Source of the DNA: Effrenium voratum | Taxonomy: Eukaryota; Sar; Dinophyceae; Suessiales; Symbiodiniaceae | Reading direction: 5' to 3' | DNA length: 64,000 bases | NCBI GenBank assembly: GCA_963377175.1 | Contig: CAUJNA010000829.1 | Coordinates: 1 to 64,000, forward strand | Part shown: piece by piece, positions 51,896-62,215 of the stretch | Position numbering within the stretch: the stretch's first letter is position 1 | Layout of the letters: each line of letters begins with the position of its first letter | Made by a program: the position numbers and the translations under genes | The notes under the pieces: model-generated | Databases searched by the model: none | The model's input: the letters and a program-made list of their open reading frames with translations, nothing else | What the model was told of the DNA's origin: nothing

Positions 51896-52046
51896 GACCC
51901 TCAGAACCTGCCCTCAGGATGTTTTAGCCAGCGGCTCGGAGATTCTTAGCATGTAGCAACACTGGTTCATGCACAGTGCCAAGAGACATTGAGGAAAAGC
52001 CAACCATGATTCATTTTCTTTCCACGCGCACACCACAAGTAAAACA

Positions 52047-52380
52047 TTGAGTCGATGCGCGAAGGCCTCACAGACGATGACCGAGCTGACCAAGAGACAA
52101 GAACCCCTCAAGGCTTCAACCACACAACAACTAACTGGCAAGAAACGCAAGGAAGCCACACTATTCGACTTGGTAGATACCAGGAAACGAAGGAAATTTC
52201 CTTACGACAAAGGCACGTGGATGCTCAGAGGCTTCCAGGACCGGCAAAAGAATGACCAGCAAACAGATAGCCCAGCAGCTTTGAGGGGTGGATTCAGGTT
52301 TGCTATTCAAGCAGCAGCCAACAAAGGATGGAACATAATCCACATGGACTACCCTCCATATATTGGAGCCCTCAATTATG
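52047..52380 (+). pseudogene. Fragment of a copia reverse transcriptase
   Basis: Plus-strand frame: KKRKEATLFDLVDTRKRRKF, WMLRGFQDRQKNDQQTDSPA, ALRGGFRFAIQAAANKGWNI, IHMD. This is the RT fingers and palm up to the motif A Asp, after which similarity ceases. It differs from the RT of A, C, D and E, so it is a remnant of another family. No LTR was found around it. Confidence 0.7.
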
Positions 52381-52389
52381 AAAGCCATA

Positions 52390-52860
52390 AGATCACTGCA
52401 ACCACCATGCCCACCTCTGGTGGCAGAATTGCACGGGCTGAGGCGATGTTTCGGCACGTCTTTTAGGCGAGGACTGTGGTCAGACATGTCTGGCAAACTG
52501 GCAGATGCGCACATCAGAACCGATGCAAACAATTTGGTTACTTCTGCCTCCAACTTGAACGTGCACCTTATTCAGATGCTTCGTTAGGAAAGGCAATAGT
52601 GGCCAAATGCCTCAGGCACGCAAATTCCGCTTGCAACGCACTCAACTGAAGACACTTGATTCCACGCTCCACAAGTTTCCGCACTGAGCATCGTCATGGG
52701 AGGAGTCGCGGAAGTCTTCAACACCAAAGAAGGAAATCCTTTGAAACCACTCCTGATTTTGGCTGAGTGTCCCATTTCCGCACTCCGTGTTTCTTCAGGA
52801 GAACGATACACTGCTGAACACCGAGGCTCTTCTCCTGACAGCCAAGAGTCGCCGAGCTCA
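52390..52860. other. Unique spacer
   Basis: About 470 bp between the RT fragment and the inverted repeat. Short open frames only; nothing recognised. Confidence 0.35.
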
Positions 52861-52865
52861 AGATA

Positions 52866-54660
52866 CATTCGCGCGGCGCCACATCGAGAGCGCTTCGACG
52901 CGCACGATCTTCTAAGAGGGTTCGCCGAGCTCAACACACATTCGCACGGCGCGACAGCGAGAGCGCTTCAACACGCACGATCTCCGCAGAGGGCTCGCCG
53001 AGCTCAAGACACATTCGCATAGCGTCACAGCGAGAGCGCTTCGACACGCACCTTTCCGCTGAGGGCACGAACGCCACAGACACTGTTGCTGAAAATGCTG
53101 CGCCCACCACACAACCCATAGCATCAACGCAAAACATACTGCGCTCACCACGAAAAACGCATGCCAGCGTCACAGAATGCTGCGCTGGCCATGGAAGCCT
53201 ACTGTTAACACGCAACTCGAAGATCGGCACGGCGCCGCAGCGAGAGCGCAGTTTTGAAGAACACGCACGACAACTTTTTGCGACAACTGCTATGGTTTCA
53301 AAGGTCCGGTTGTCCAAGCGTCGTAGCCTCACCCGACAAAAGACATCCATGGGGTTCGAGGCTTCCTCTAAAAAACACACTCCGTGTCGTCGTGAAAACC
53401 TCTGCGCGTCTGAGGCTTTCTCAAAAATTGCAAAAAAAAAAAAAGATTTTCGCGCGAGGCTTCCTGAAAAAACAAAGCGTGCCCCTTTACTGTATTGCCC
53501 CTGCCAGCAAAAGCCGAAAAATGAGCATGGCACTGCAGCGAGAGCGCACCGCCCGCGCGAACCCACACTTTGCGCGAGACTTTCGCATCCAAGTCATTCC
53601 CCAAATAGTGTTTACACTAAGGGGTTCTTACGGTAAGAGTTAAGGCCTGGTGTAGATCGAGGTGTCGGCTCAAATTGCTGGCCCTGTGCGTAAAAAGTTG
53701 TCTTCGATGCGACAATCTCGCACGAAATGGAGGTGTCAGCTGGTGCGTGCGTCTCGCTGTGGCGCCGTGCGCACTTTTCAGCTTTTGCTGGCAGGGGCAA
53801 CAGTTGGGAGGCGCGCGCTCCGACGCGGGGTGTGTTTTTTGAGGAAGCCTCGCGCCAAACGCGTTTTTTTGAGACCAAAGTGCGTTTTTTGAGGGCAGGG
53901 CCGCCACGCGGCGATATCTTCTTGTCGGGTCAGGCTACCACGCTTGGACAATCGGAGCTCTAAAACCATGGCAGTTGTCGCAAAAAGTTGTCTCGCGTGC
54001 GACAGCTTCGCACGAAACGGACCTTTCTTCAAAACTGCGCTCTCGCTGTGGCGCCGCGCCGATCTTCGGATTTGTGTGTTGCCGCAGAATTCCATGGCCA
54101 GCGCAGCATTCTGTGAGACTGCCGCGCATTTTTCGTGGTGGGCGCAGCATGTTTTGCGCTGATGCAAATGATGCGTGGCAGGCGCAGCATTTTCGGAAAC
54201 AGGGTCTGTCGATTTCGTGGCAGGCGCAGCGTTTCGCTCATTTGCAAACGTTGCAAGCCGAAAGTGAACCCTTTGCGGAGATCGTGCGTGTCGAAGCGCT
54301 CTGGCTGTGGCGCCGTGCGAATTTTCTTGAGCACGGCGAACCCTCTGCGGAGATCGTGCGTGTCGAAGCGCTTTGGCTGTGGCGCCGTGCGAATTTGTCT
54401 TGAGCTCGGCGAGCCCGCTGCAGAGATCGTGCGTGTCGAAGCGCTCTCGCTGTGGCGCCGTGCGAATTTGTCTTGAGCTCAGCGAACCCTCTGCGGAGAT
54501 CGTGCGTGTCGAAGCGCTCTGGCTGTGGCGCCGTGCTTGAGCTCGGCGAACCCTCTGCGGAGATTGTGCGTGTCGATTCGCTCTGGCTGTGGCGCCGTGC
54601 GAATGTGTCTTGAGCTCAGCGAACCCTCTGCGGAGATCGTGCGTGTCGAAGCGCAAGTTT
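52866..54660. repeat. Long imperfect inverted repeat made of a roughly 70-bp satellite
   Basis: Left arm 52866 to about 53620 and right arm about 53660-54660 are reverse complements with divergence and indels. The outer part of each arm is a tandem of units with GCTTCGACACGCACGATCT and GGTTCGCCGAGCTCAAGACA (two to three units left, six or so right). Inner shared blocks: GAAAATGCTGCGCC, GCGCAAAACAT, GAATGCTGCGCTGGCCATGG, GAAGATCGGC, GACAACTTTTTGCGACAACT, TTGTCCAAGCGT, CCCCTGCCAGCAAAAGC. Long open frames across the right arm are by-products of the repeat. Confidence 0.85.
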
Positions 54661-55190
54661 CAAGTGCAAAAGTAGTACGCGAAGCGCACTCCAGAGCTCC
54701 GGCTTGCAAAATAGTACAAGAGTAGTGCTGGAAGTGCACTCCCGCAGCTCCAGCTCGAAATTGGCAGGTTTTTAGTGCAAAAGTCCTACGCGAAGTGCGC
54801 TCCGGAGCTCCAGCTGCAAAGAAGTGCGTTCCCATGGCACGAGGCTCGCAACTCTCAAGTCCAAAGTTGTACATAAAGTGCATTCCCGCAGCTCCGGCTG
54901 CAAAATCGTAAATGGCAACGTGCGCGCGAAGCGCGCTCGCGCGGTTCAGGTAGTATGCAAAGTACACTTCCGCAGCTAAAATTGCCAGCAGCTGCTCACA
55001 GATATGGACAAGAGAGTTTTTCAACAGAGGACATGAAAGATTTGGCAAGAGAGGTTGCAGAACATCATGCGCAGCATCATGCGCTGCATTTCGCGCAACG
55101 TCATGCGACATCGCGCGCAACATCACGCGCAACATCACGCACAGCTTCGCGCGCAACATCAAGCCACAGCATCACGCGCGCGAGAAGTTG
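54650..55190. repeat. Degenerate tandem repeats beside the inverted repeat
   Basis: Roughly 60-bp units around GTGCAAAAGTAGTACGCGAA and GCACTCCNNAGCTCCGGCT at 54655-54960, then short units of GCGCAACATCACGC at 55060-55170. No coding evidence. Confidence 0.6.
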
Positions 55191-55199
55191 ACAGGAGAG

Positions 55200-55603
55200 A
55201 TTGTGAAGCATGATGCTGAGCTTGCTCATCAGAATCTACGCTTGAGCAGGGGCACCGACGTGTTTACGATCTCATCAGGTGGGAGAGGCGTCAGTGTTTA
55301 TTTAACGTGTTTCTATGCTTCTGGGCCACCTGTCGTCAAGTTGGGCGCAATACTATTTGGGGTCTCTTGCCGGGAATTTTTTTTACACACAGGGCCGACA
55401 CTTTGAACGCGAACCCTCGCTCTAATCCAGCCTCAACTCTTTCCGTTTGAACCCCTTAGAGTAGACACTATTTAGGGGACAACCTAGTTCCCATTGCTCG
55501 GAGTACGCAGGTTACCAGGAGCCAAACAGCAGGAGTATGTGATCGCAGTGTGAAGACCACACGTAAGAAGAAAAACAAAACCCGCGCGCGAGCACGCCGC
55601 CCC
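55200..55603. other. Unique spacer
   Basis: About 400 bp. A 30-bp motif at 55447-55478 is the reverse complement of a similar one at 53592-53622 (CCCC-AAATAGTGT-TAC-CTAAGGGGTTC). Otherwise nothing recognised. Confidence 0.35.
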
Positions 55604-55803
55604 CGCTCTCTCTCTCTCTCTCTCTCTTTCCCTCTTTCTCTCTTTCTCTCTTTCTCTCTTTCTCTCTTTCTCTCTTTCTCTCTTTCTCTCTTTCTCTCTT
55701 TCTCTCTTTCTCTCTTTCTCTCTTTCTCTCTTTCTCTCTTTCTCTCTTTCTCTCTTTCTCTCTTTCTCTCTTTCTCTCTTTCTCTCTTTTCTCTCTTTTT
55801 CTC

Positions 55804-55834
<31 letters not shown>

Positions 55835-55849
55835 CTTTCTCTCTCTTTC

Positions 55850-55880
<31 letters not shown>

Positions 55881-56490
55881 CTTTCTCTCTCTTTCTCTCT
55901 CTTTCTCTCTCTTTCTCTCTTTCTCTCTTTCTATCTTTCTATCTTTCTCTCTTTCTCTCTTTCTCTCTTTCTCTCTTTCTCTCTTTCTCTCTTTATCTCT
56001 TGTTCTCTTTCTCTCTTTATCTCTGTCTCTCTTTCTGTCTTTCTCCCTTTTCCTCTTTCTCTCTTTTTCTCTTTTTCTCTTTCTCTCTTTCTCTCTCTCT
56101 CTCTCACTCTTTTTCTCTTTCTCTTTCTCTCTTTCTCTCTTCCACTCTTTCTCCCTTTCTCTCTTTCTCCATTTCTCTCTCACCCTCTCACTCTCTCACT
56201 CTCTCACCCTCTCACTCTCTCACTCTCTCACTCTCTCACTCTCTCTGTCTCCTCCCCATCCTCTCTCTATCCTCTCTCCCTCCCTCCCTCCCTCCCTCTC
56301 TCTCTCTACTCCCTCTCTCTATCCTTTCTCCCTCCCTCCCTCCCTCCCTCCCTCCCTCTCTCTCTGTCTCTCTCTCTCTCTCTATCTCTCTATCTCTCTC
56401 TCTCTCTCACTCTCTCACTCTCTCACTCTCTCACTCTCACTCTTTCTCTCTCTCTCTCTTTCTCTCTTTCCCTCCTTCTCTCTTTCTCTC
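55604..56490. repeat. CTCTTT/CTCT polypyrimidine tract
   Basis: About 890 bp of pure pyrimidine (plus strand), mostly TTTCTCTC, later CTCTCACT and CCTCCCTC units. Both strands are open over long stretches, which is meaningless here. The tract could form triplex DNA. Confidence 0.97.
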
Positions 56491-56506
56491 TCCCACTACA
56501 GCCGCT

Positions 56507-57190
56507 TCACAAGTTTCGCTCGCAAAGAACAGGGAAGCCAGTCCTGCGTGCCAACGGGGTCAAACTCTTCCAAGACTCTGGCAACAACGTCAGGGTCCTT
56601 CCTTTGGTGCCGGTGTCATGAGCTGGCCAAAATTTCGAGGCCGAACATGGAAATAGCACCAAGCACAAAGAACAATGCAGTGCAAAGCGCAAACGTTCCG
56701 ATCGACAAAGCCACAAGCTTTCCAAGTAGGCGCCCACGGCAAGGTCAAGATTCCACTGAGAAACAAACCTTGGTTCAGTGGGATCCCACTGAGCCGGCTG
56801 CACGCTCTCTCAAATTTAGAACTCCAAGCTGAAGCAGGTGTCATTGGCTTCATGTCCCCGGCCACGTCCCTGCCTACATGCCTTCCAACCACCTACATGC
56901 TTCAGCATCTTCAGCCCTTGATTCAATGTGACAAGCATCCAAGCTGCTTGAGGATTGCATCTCGGTGCTCAGGACAATAACCGCTACTCATCTTGTTGTA
57001 GTTGTAGGCTTCAGCCTCGTAGGTATACTTAGTATACTTGTGGTATCCGTTGAATCTATCGTAGCCAGTGCGCCCCTTGTATCCTCGGTCCTCGGCAAAA
57101 GCAGGCACACAGCAACCATCTTGTGCGACTGAGCCGCTGGCACCCTCCTTGATCTGCGCTTCCTTAGGCCCGGCTTGATGTGCGGCACGC
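56507..57190 (-). CDS. Host exons, probably the downstream part of H3
   Basis: Minus-strand exon-like segments: about 57130-56925 (YKGRTGYDRFNGYHKYTKYT, YNKMSSGYCPEHRDAILKQL) and about 56880-56590 (FERACSRLSGIPLNQGLFLS or the overlapping frame EPRFVSQWNLDLAVGAYLES). They could continue H3 beyond a repeat-filled intron (57325-58560) or be a separate gene. No family recognised. Confidence 0.4.
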
Positions 57191-57324
57191 TCCCAGGCTC
57201 ATCAAGGGAGGTGCTTCAAGTATACGTCCCAAAACCACCTGCTTTACACGGGGCTCCTCTAAACCAGCTGGCAAAGATGCCTATTTTGAGAGGCCCAAAT
57301 TCATCTTTGAAAAGACCCTGATCA

Positions 57325-58560
57325 ATGGGTGCGGATTTATTTTTGGATTTTTGTTCGTTTTATTTGCTTTTTATGTTTTTTCGTTGTTCGTCCCAAAATA
57401 TCGTATTTTACAGCATTTCTCGCAACATTGACGCATTTTGCACTAGCCCGCCAACATCCCCAGCATCGTTTTCAACATCCCCCGCATGTCCAACCAACAT
57501 CCCTAGCATCACCAACAAATCGTGGGTAACAGAACTGGCGGGTTGACGGGATGATTAAAATAGGAGGGCATTTCAATCCCTGTAAATATATATATATATA
57601 TATAAAAAATAGCGGGGGGGTTGGGGGGGCGGGGGCGGCAGCCCCCCCCATGATGCTTGCAGAAGTGATGATTCGAATAGCTCTGCAAAAAGTCTAAAAA
57701 GTAGCGGGGGGGTTCCGCCCCCCCATGATGTTCAAAGAAGTGATGATTCAAATAGGGGTGCAATTAAATCTGTGTGGAAAATTTAAAACTTAGCGGGGGG
57801 GGCGGCAGCCCCCCCCATGATGTTCGAAGAAGTGATGATTCAAGTAGGGGTGTAATGATTCAAGAACGGGTACGATAGAATTTAAAAGGCAGCGGTTGGC
57901 GGGGATGGCTTCCCCTATGATGTTCGAAGAAGTGCATACATACAGACACCTGAAAAGTCGTATTTTACAGCATTTTCTCGCGAAATTGGACGCTCGAAAA
58001 AGTGATGATTCAAATAGGGGTGCCATTAAATCTCTGCAAGAAATACAAAAAGTAGCGGGGGGCTTGGGGGGGAGGCGGCAGCCCCCACCATGATGTTTGA
58101 AGAAGTGTTGATTCAAATAGGGGTGCAATTACTCTGCAAACAATCTAAAAAGTAGCAGGTGGGTGGGGGGGAGCCCCCCCATGATGTTCGAAGAAGTGAT
58201 GATTCAAAAGGGAGAAAACTGGGGACGCTGATGATGCGGGAAGCCAAAACAATGAAAGGGTGCAAAAGCTAAAACGCCCGGAGAGGAACTGGGAAAGCAG
58301 AGGATGCTAAACCAGCGAAAAGCCGCAAAAGCCAAAACGCCACCTGCCGAAGAGCAACTGGGAATGCAGAGGATGCGAAAAGCCAAAGCCAAAAAGCCAC
58401 CAAAAGCCGCATAAACCAACAAGAAGCCGAAAAGCCAAGAAGCCGAGAAGCCAAAAAGCCAAGAAGCCAAGAAGCCAAGAAGCCGAGAAGCTGAAAAGCC
58501 GAGAAGCCAAGAAGCCAAGAAGCCAAGAAGCCAAAAATCCAAAAGCGGGAAGAAAAAATA
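57325..58560 (+). repeat. Dispersed composite repeat, copy 2 (expanded)
   Basis: Same order as 40365-40915, but the middle unit (G-run, CGGCAG, C-run, ATGATGTTCGAAGAAGTGAT, GATTCAAATAGGGGTGCAAT) is repeated about five times between 57600 and 58210. The tail holds two GGGAATGCAGAGGATGC blocks and a longer AAGCCAAGAAGCCGAG array (58420-58550). It sits between minus-strand exons and is probably intronic. Confidence 0.82.
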
Positions 58561-58599
58561 CCCCTCCCTGATCAATTCCAAGTAGCAACCTTCCACAGA

Positions 58600-60418
58600 A
58601 AACTCCGCAAGCGAGCCGAGATGTTTCCTAAGCTGCCGGGCTTGGCGCGGTTTGAACGGCCGTCGCTCAGCACAGGGAGACATCTTCCCTTCGGTGTCAG
58701 CCAAGCACCGTCTCGTGTCAAAGAAGGGTCAAAGGTGGTCAGGCACAGCACCTGCCCCTCCTCTGGCATCTTCTTCATTGCGAAGAGGCAATCCTCGGAG
58801 AAGTCGAGCCTATCCTCCGATTCCTCTGAAAAATTAGCTTGCTCAAAGCTAATCCTAACGAATTCGTAGTGGGCCCCCGCTACAGCACGGGAAACTAAGA
58901 CCATCTGGTGCAAGGGCTAGGCAGTTGTTTTGGAATAACTCAGTAAAATATATTGAGCGAGGCGAAGCTGGCTTTCTGTTTTCTTGCTTACAGTTGCTGC
59001 AATTGCATCCAAGTCTCTTCGTCCAATTCGTAATGCTGCCCCCACTTGCTGCGCACATATCCCAGGAAGCGTCGGGAAATATTGCCATCCCGGGTGCTGC
59101 TGCCATCAAACCCGTGCAAGACCTTGCGCAGGGTCGGCATCGTCATGCGCGAGACAAACTCTGGTAAGTAGAGATCAGCTGCATCCAAAAGCAGCGAGAG
59201 CGCAGTGCCCGCCTCCTGCTGCACCTCTCGGGGCAGAGCCTTCACCACCTGATCACCAGGCTCCAGCGAATTGGCGCGTCAGAATGCGTTTCAGGGCTCG
59301 GGTTGTCGCAGTTGGTACAACCAAAGGGGAGAAATCAAAGGCGCACATGGGGTGGAATGCTGGGGCTTAACGAAAACAACGGCGCAACCAAAAAACAAAG
59401 ACTGCCTGCACATTGGCCGAAGCGCCTGTAGCGCCCAGCTCTCCAGGCCCCACTGCCGCACAAATTCATCCAGCGAGCTCGGCCACGTGTGCTGAGCGGA
59501 CACGACACAAGCACCACATGTGTCAAGTGCCAAGCATTCTCAAGCGTTTTCAAGCAGGTGGACTCAGATGGATTCACAAGTCGGGAATTGCCAAAGCGGC
59601 AAAACATGTTCAGCCATCAGCTGGCTTGGCAATAAGCACCAATTGCAAAACCTCGCGCATTTGCGTTTGTTTGTGGCAGTCCTTGAGTGACCAGTTGTAA
59701 TTCGCGTAGCGCCAGCGCCGTGCAGCGAACTGCCAGCGTGCAGAGACATTGCCATCCTGGGCAGTGCAATTGGCCGCGCTGGCGTTCACGCGAAGGCAAA
59801 GCGGGTTTGGAGCTGGACTTGTCAAACGGCAGCTCGAGCCAAATGACAGAACTTATTCCCAGCGCCATCTTTTTTGCGCTTGCGGATTCTCGAGTTCTCG
59901 GGTTCACTCCCGGAGTCTCGAAAACTCATTTCGGACTCTTGGATTCTCGTGTTCTCAGGTTCTCAGATTCTCGCATTATCGGTGATTCGGGGATTTCTCG
60001 CATTCTTGAATTCTGGGATTCTCGGATACTAGGATTCTCGGGTTCTCGGATTCGAAGGGTTGCCGAATTCTCGCATTCCCGGCTTCTCCCATGCCCGACT
60101 TCTCGGATTCTTAGATTCTGGGATTCTCGAGTTCTCGGATTTGCGGGTTCTCCACCGCAAATCTGGGCGTCTGCCGCCAAGCCACCAAGCTATCCGAGGG
60201 CACGTCGAAATTCTCGGCCGGCACATGGCCAGCATTGCTCATGCTTCAATTGTACTGTCAAAGCTTGAATTGTCTGTGGTCCGAGCGTTGGGAAAACTCG
60301 ATGTTGTCCCAATGCTGTACAACAAACATTCCCTCAAAATGGCTGCCTAACAACTGCAACCTGAACAGGGAAGCACACATGAGTGGGTTGCATCAACATT
60401 GGGGAGTATCAGCTGCAT
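58600..60418 (-). CDS. Host gene H3, multi-exon, unidentified
   Basis: Candidate start ATG at 60418-60416 (M-Q-L-I-L-P-N-V-D-A), 22 bases after a spliced-leader-like sequence. Exon-like segments in order: 60418 to about 60366; about 59830-59613 (RVNASAANCTAQDGNVSARW, RYANYNWSLKDCHKQTQMRE); about 59530-59300 (TWPSSLDEFVRQWGLESWAL); about 59246-58990 (LSLLLDAADLYLPEFVSRMT, FLGYVRSKWGQHYELDEETW); about 58893-58600 (SRAVAGAHYEFVRISFEQAN, LSDGRSNRAKPGSLGNISAR). The 58990 exon ends at GTAAGC, and the next exon joins in frame after TCTTAG. Intron 1 carries the TTCTCGGA microsatellite. No domain recognised. Confidence 0.55.
59875..60150. repeat. GGATTCTCG-type microsatellite in H3 intron 1
   Basis: Degenerate 9-10-bp units GGATTCTCG/GGGTTCTCG across about 275 bp. 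Confidence 0.9.
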
Positions 60419-60440
60419 ATCCAGCTCCTTGGTGTTGAGT

Positions 60441-60453
60441 CTTGAGCCGAAAT
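60441..60453 (-). promoter_or_regulatory. Candidate relict spliced-leader 3' end upstream of H3
   Basis: The minus strand reads ATTTCGGCTCAAG, differing from the leader end ATTTTGGCTCAAG at one base. The 5' half of the leader is not recognisable. An ATG follows 22 bases later. Confidence 0.4.
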
Positions 60454-60732
60454 CGCGCGGAGGCCTGTGTTGCCACTGTACCAGGCTGATCACCTCTTAT
60501 TGTTCTGGCTGAATGCCAATCATCAAGCTGCCTGTGAATGACCAAGGTGCCAACACCGCGGACTAACCTTCGCACAGTGTACCTAGGTTCATGTGGCAAG
60601 CAATTCTGAGGATATGTACTGTCACTGTATGCGTGCGGTGTCTGCATTGCATGTTGTGTGTCCTTGCATGCTCTGGCATAAGTGTCTGCCAAAGAGACGT
60701 GATCCGGAGAAGCTGGTGGAGAATGTGAATCG

Positions 60733-61130
60733 CGCACGAATCCCGAATCCCGAATCCCGAATCTGAGGATGGGAACTTCCCAGTCCCGAATCCCGAATCC
60801 CGAATCCCGAATCCCGAATCCCGAATCCCGAATCTGAGGATGGGCCTTCCCAGCCCGGAATCCCAAATCTCGAATCCCAAAACCTGAATCCCGAATCCCG
60901 AATCCCGAATCTGAGGATGGGCCTTCCCAGTCCCGAATCCCAAATCCCGAATCCTGAATCATGAATCCCGAAAAAGTGATTCGAGTCCCGAATCCTGAAA
61001 CCCAAATCCCGAAGATGTGATTTGAGTCCCGAATCCCGAATCCCGAGTCTCGAATCCCAAAATGCCAAATCCCAAATCCCAAATCACAAAGATGTGATTT
61101 AATCCCGAAATGTGATTTAAATCCCGAATC
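60733..61130. repeat. CCCGAAT microsatellite
   Basis: 7-bp unit CCCGAAT in runs, interspersed with CTGAGGATGGG blocks (60763, 60834, 60909) and degenerate copies to 61130. It lies between exon-like segments of H4 and the start of H3. Confidence 0.92.
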
Positions 61131-62215
61131 GCGAAATTGGCAGCAACCTCCGGATCGCCACTCCTGCCAAAATAGTCACGCTTTCTCAGGGCCAAGCGCA
61201 AGCTCATCCTTGTCTAGCTTGCCGCTGGTGAGGGCACGTCTGATCGCACACCTGAAACATGTCCCCAGCTTTAACAGCAGCTTTTTCCAGCAAGCCAAAT
61301 TCAAGTGGGGCTTGAAAACAAGATACGAATCAAATGAAAGACCGCCTGTCCCATCCCCTGAACACGGTGAGCAAGCAATGGTTTCTGGGGGTGGTGTTCA
61401 AGCGCTGCCACCCTAACTGAAACAAGTGGCGCCGCACGGCAGCGCGTTTCATCATCCCCCTTGGCCAAACGCAAATGCAGCACGGTGCGAACATGCAACA
61501 CTCTGAGTTTGCAACACTTGCAAGGTCATGAAACTTCTGCAGAAAGCCATCCTCCGGCATAGCTGACCAGAGCTTCGGCCGGAAAGAAACACTTCTGCTG
61601 TTTGGCTTCATGTGTGTTTGTTGCGGCGCTGTTCCGCAACACTGTTCTCTAGACTGTTGTGCCATGGTTTGCTGCACTGTTTTGCAATGCTTTGCCAAAT
61701 CCTCGCGCAAAACGATGCATGACAATGGGCACATTCAGGGCGCCTGGAGCCAAGGAGCTTATCCAGCGCTCAAAGGAGGCAAAGAAGCTCTCAAATGCTT
61801 CAACTCGCCACACTTCATGCAGCTCAAGCAATTCTGTCACCTGCAGCTTTTCTGGTCATGGCAGGCAAAGCCTCCGCGGCAATTCTTTCTTGCAGCGAGT
61901 GAGACCTGATCCAACTCCGAGATGCATGCCCACAGGTACAGGTACAGTACCCTAATATCGGGAAGCGCGTGCCTTTTGCAGGCCACATGAGCATGTAAGG
62001 TGTGCCGTGCCCTGACCACGCGGAACCTGCATTGCGCACGCCCATGAGCGAGTGAGCCGTGCGAGCTATATCTTTGTTCGCAAGACTGCCTCCAAATCCG
62101 CACGCCTTGCCAACAGCCATGTGATTTGGTAAGCCCTCCAAACTGCATTTCGAATCTTCGCACAATGTTTTCCCTAGTGAGCATGCACCATCGGTACGTA
62201 AATCATTAGCAGCAT
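61131..62215 (-). CDS. Host gene H4 exons, unidentified
   Basis: Minus-strand segments: about 62195-61960 (DSKCSLEGLPNHMAVGKACG, LANKDIARTAHSLMGVRNAG), 61848-61660 after an acceptor CTGCAG (VTELLELHEVWRVEAFESFF, WISSLAPGALNVPIVMHRFA), about 61610-61470 (PKLWSAMPEDGFLQKFHDLA), about 61500-61310 and about 61205-61135 (RKRDYFGRSGDPEVAANFAI). Limits are approximate. No family recognised. Same strand as H3, H2 and H1. Confidence 0.45.

Larger units (their letters stand above)
40926..51900 (-). mobile_element. Decayed copia element D
   Basis: Minus strand. A half-tRNA-type primer-binding site (about 51708-51719) lies next to a putative 5' LTR (51720 to about 51895, ending CA). Order: Gag with coiled coil, CCCH fingers, protease, integrase, RT with its core deleted, RNase H, PC-motif domain and 3' accessory frames. 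No 3' LTR was found; the element ends against the dispersed repeat at 40920. A roughly 210-bp insert interrupts Gag. Many frameshifts. Confidence 0.85.

Noticed and set aside
53778..54656. 292-codon minus-strand frame of repeated H-D-L-R-R-G-F-A-E-L
   Set aside because: Follows the roughly 70-bp satellite and switches frame with unit length changes.
55512..56656. Long open frames on both strands (Ser/Leu/Phe-rich and Arg/Glu/Lys-rich)
   Set aside because: By-product of the polypyrimidine tract; no start context or conserved domain.
60393..61082. 229-codon frame rich in G-I-R-D-S-G-F
   Set aside because: Translation of the CCCGAAT microsatellite.
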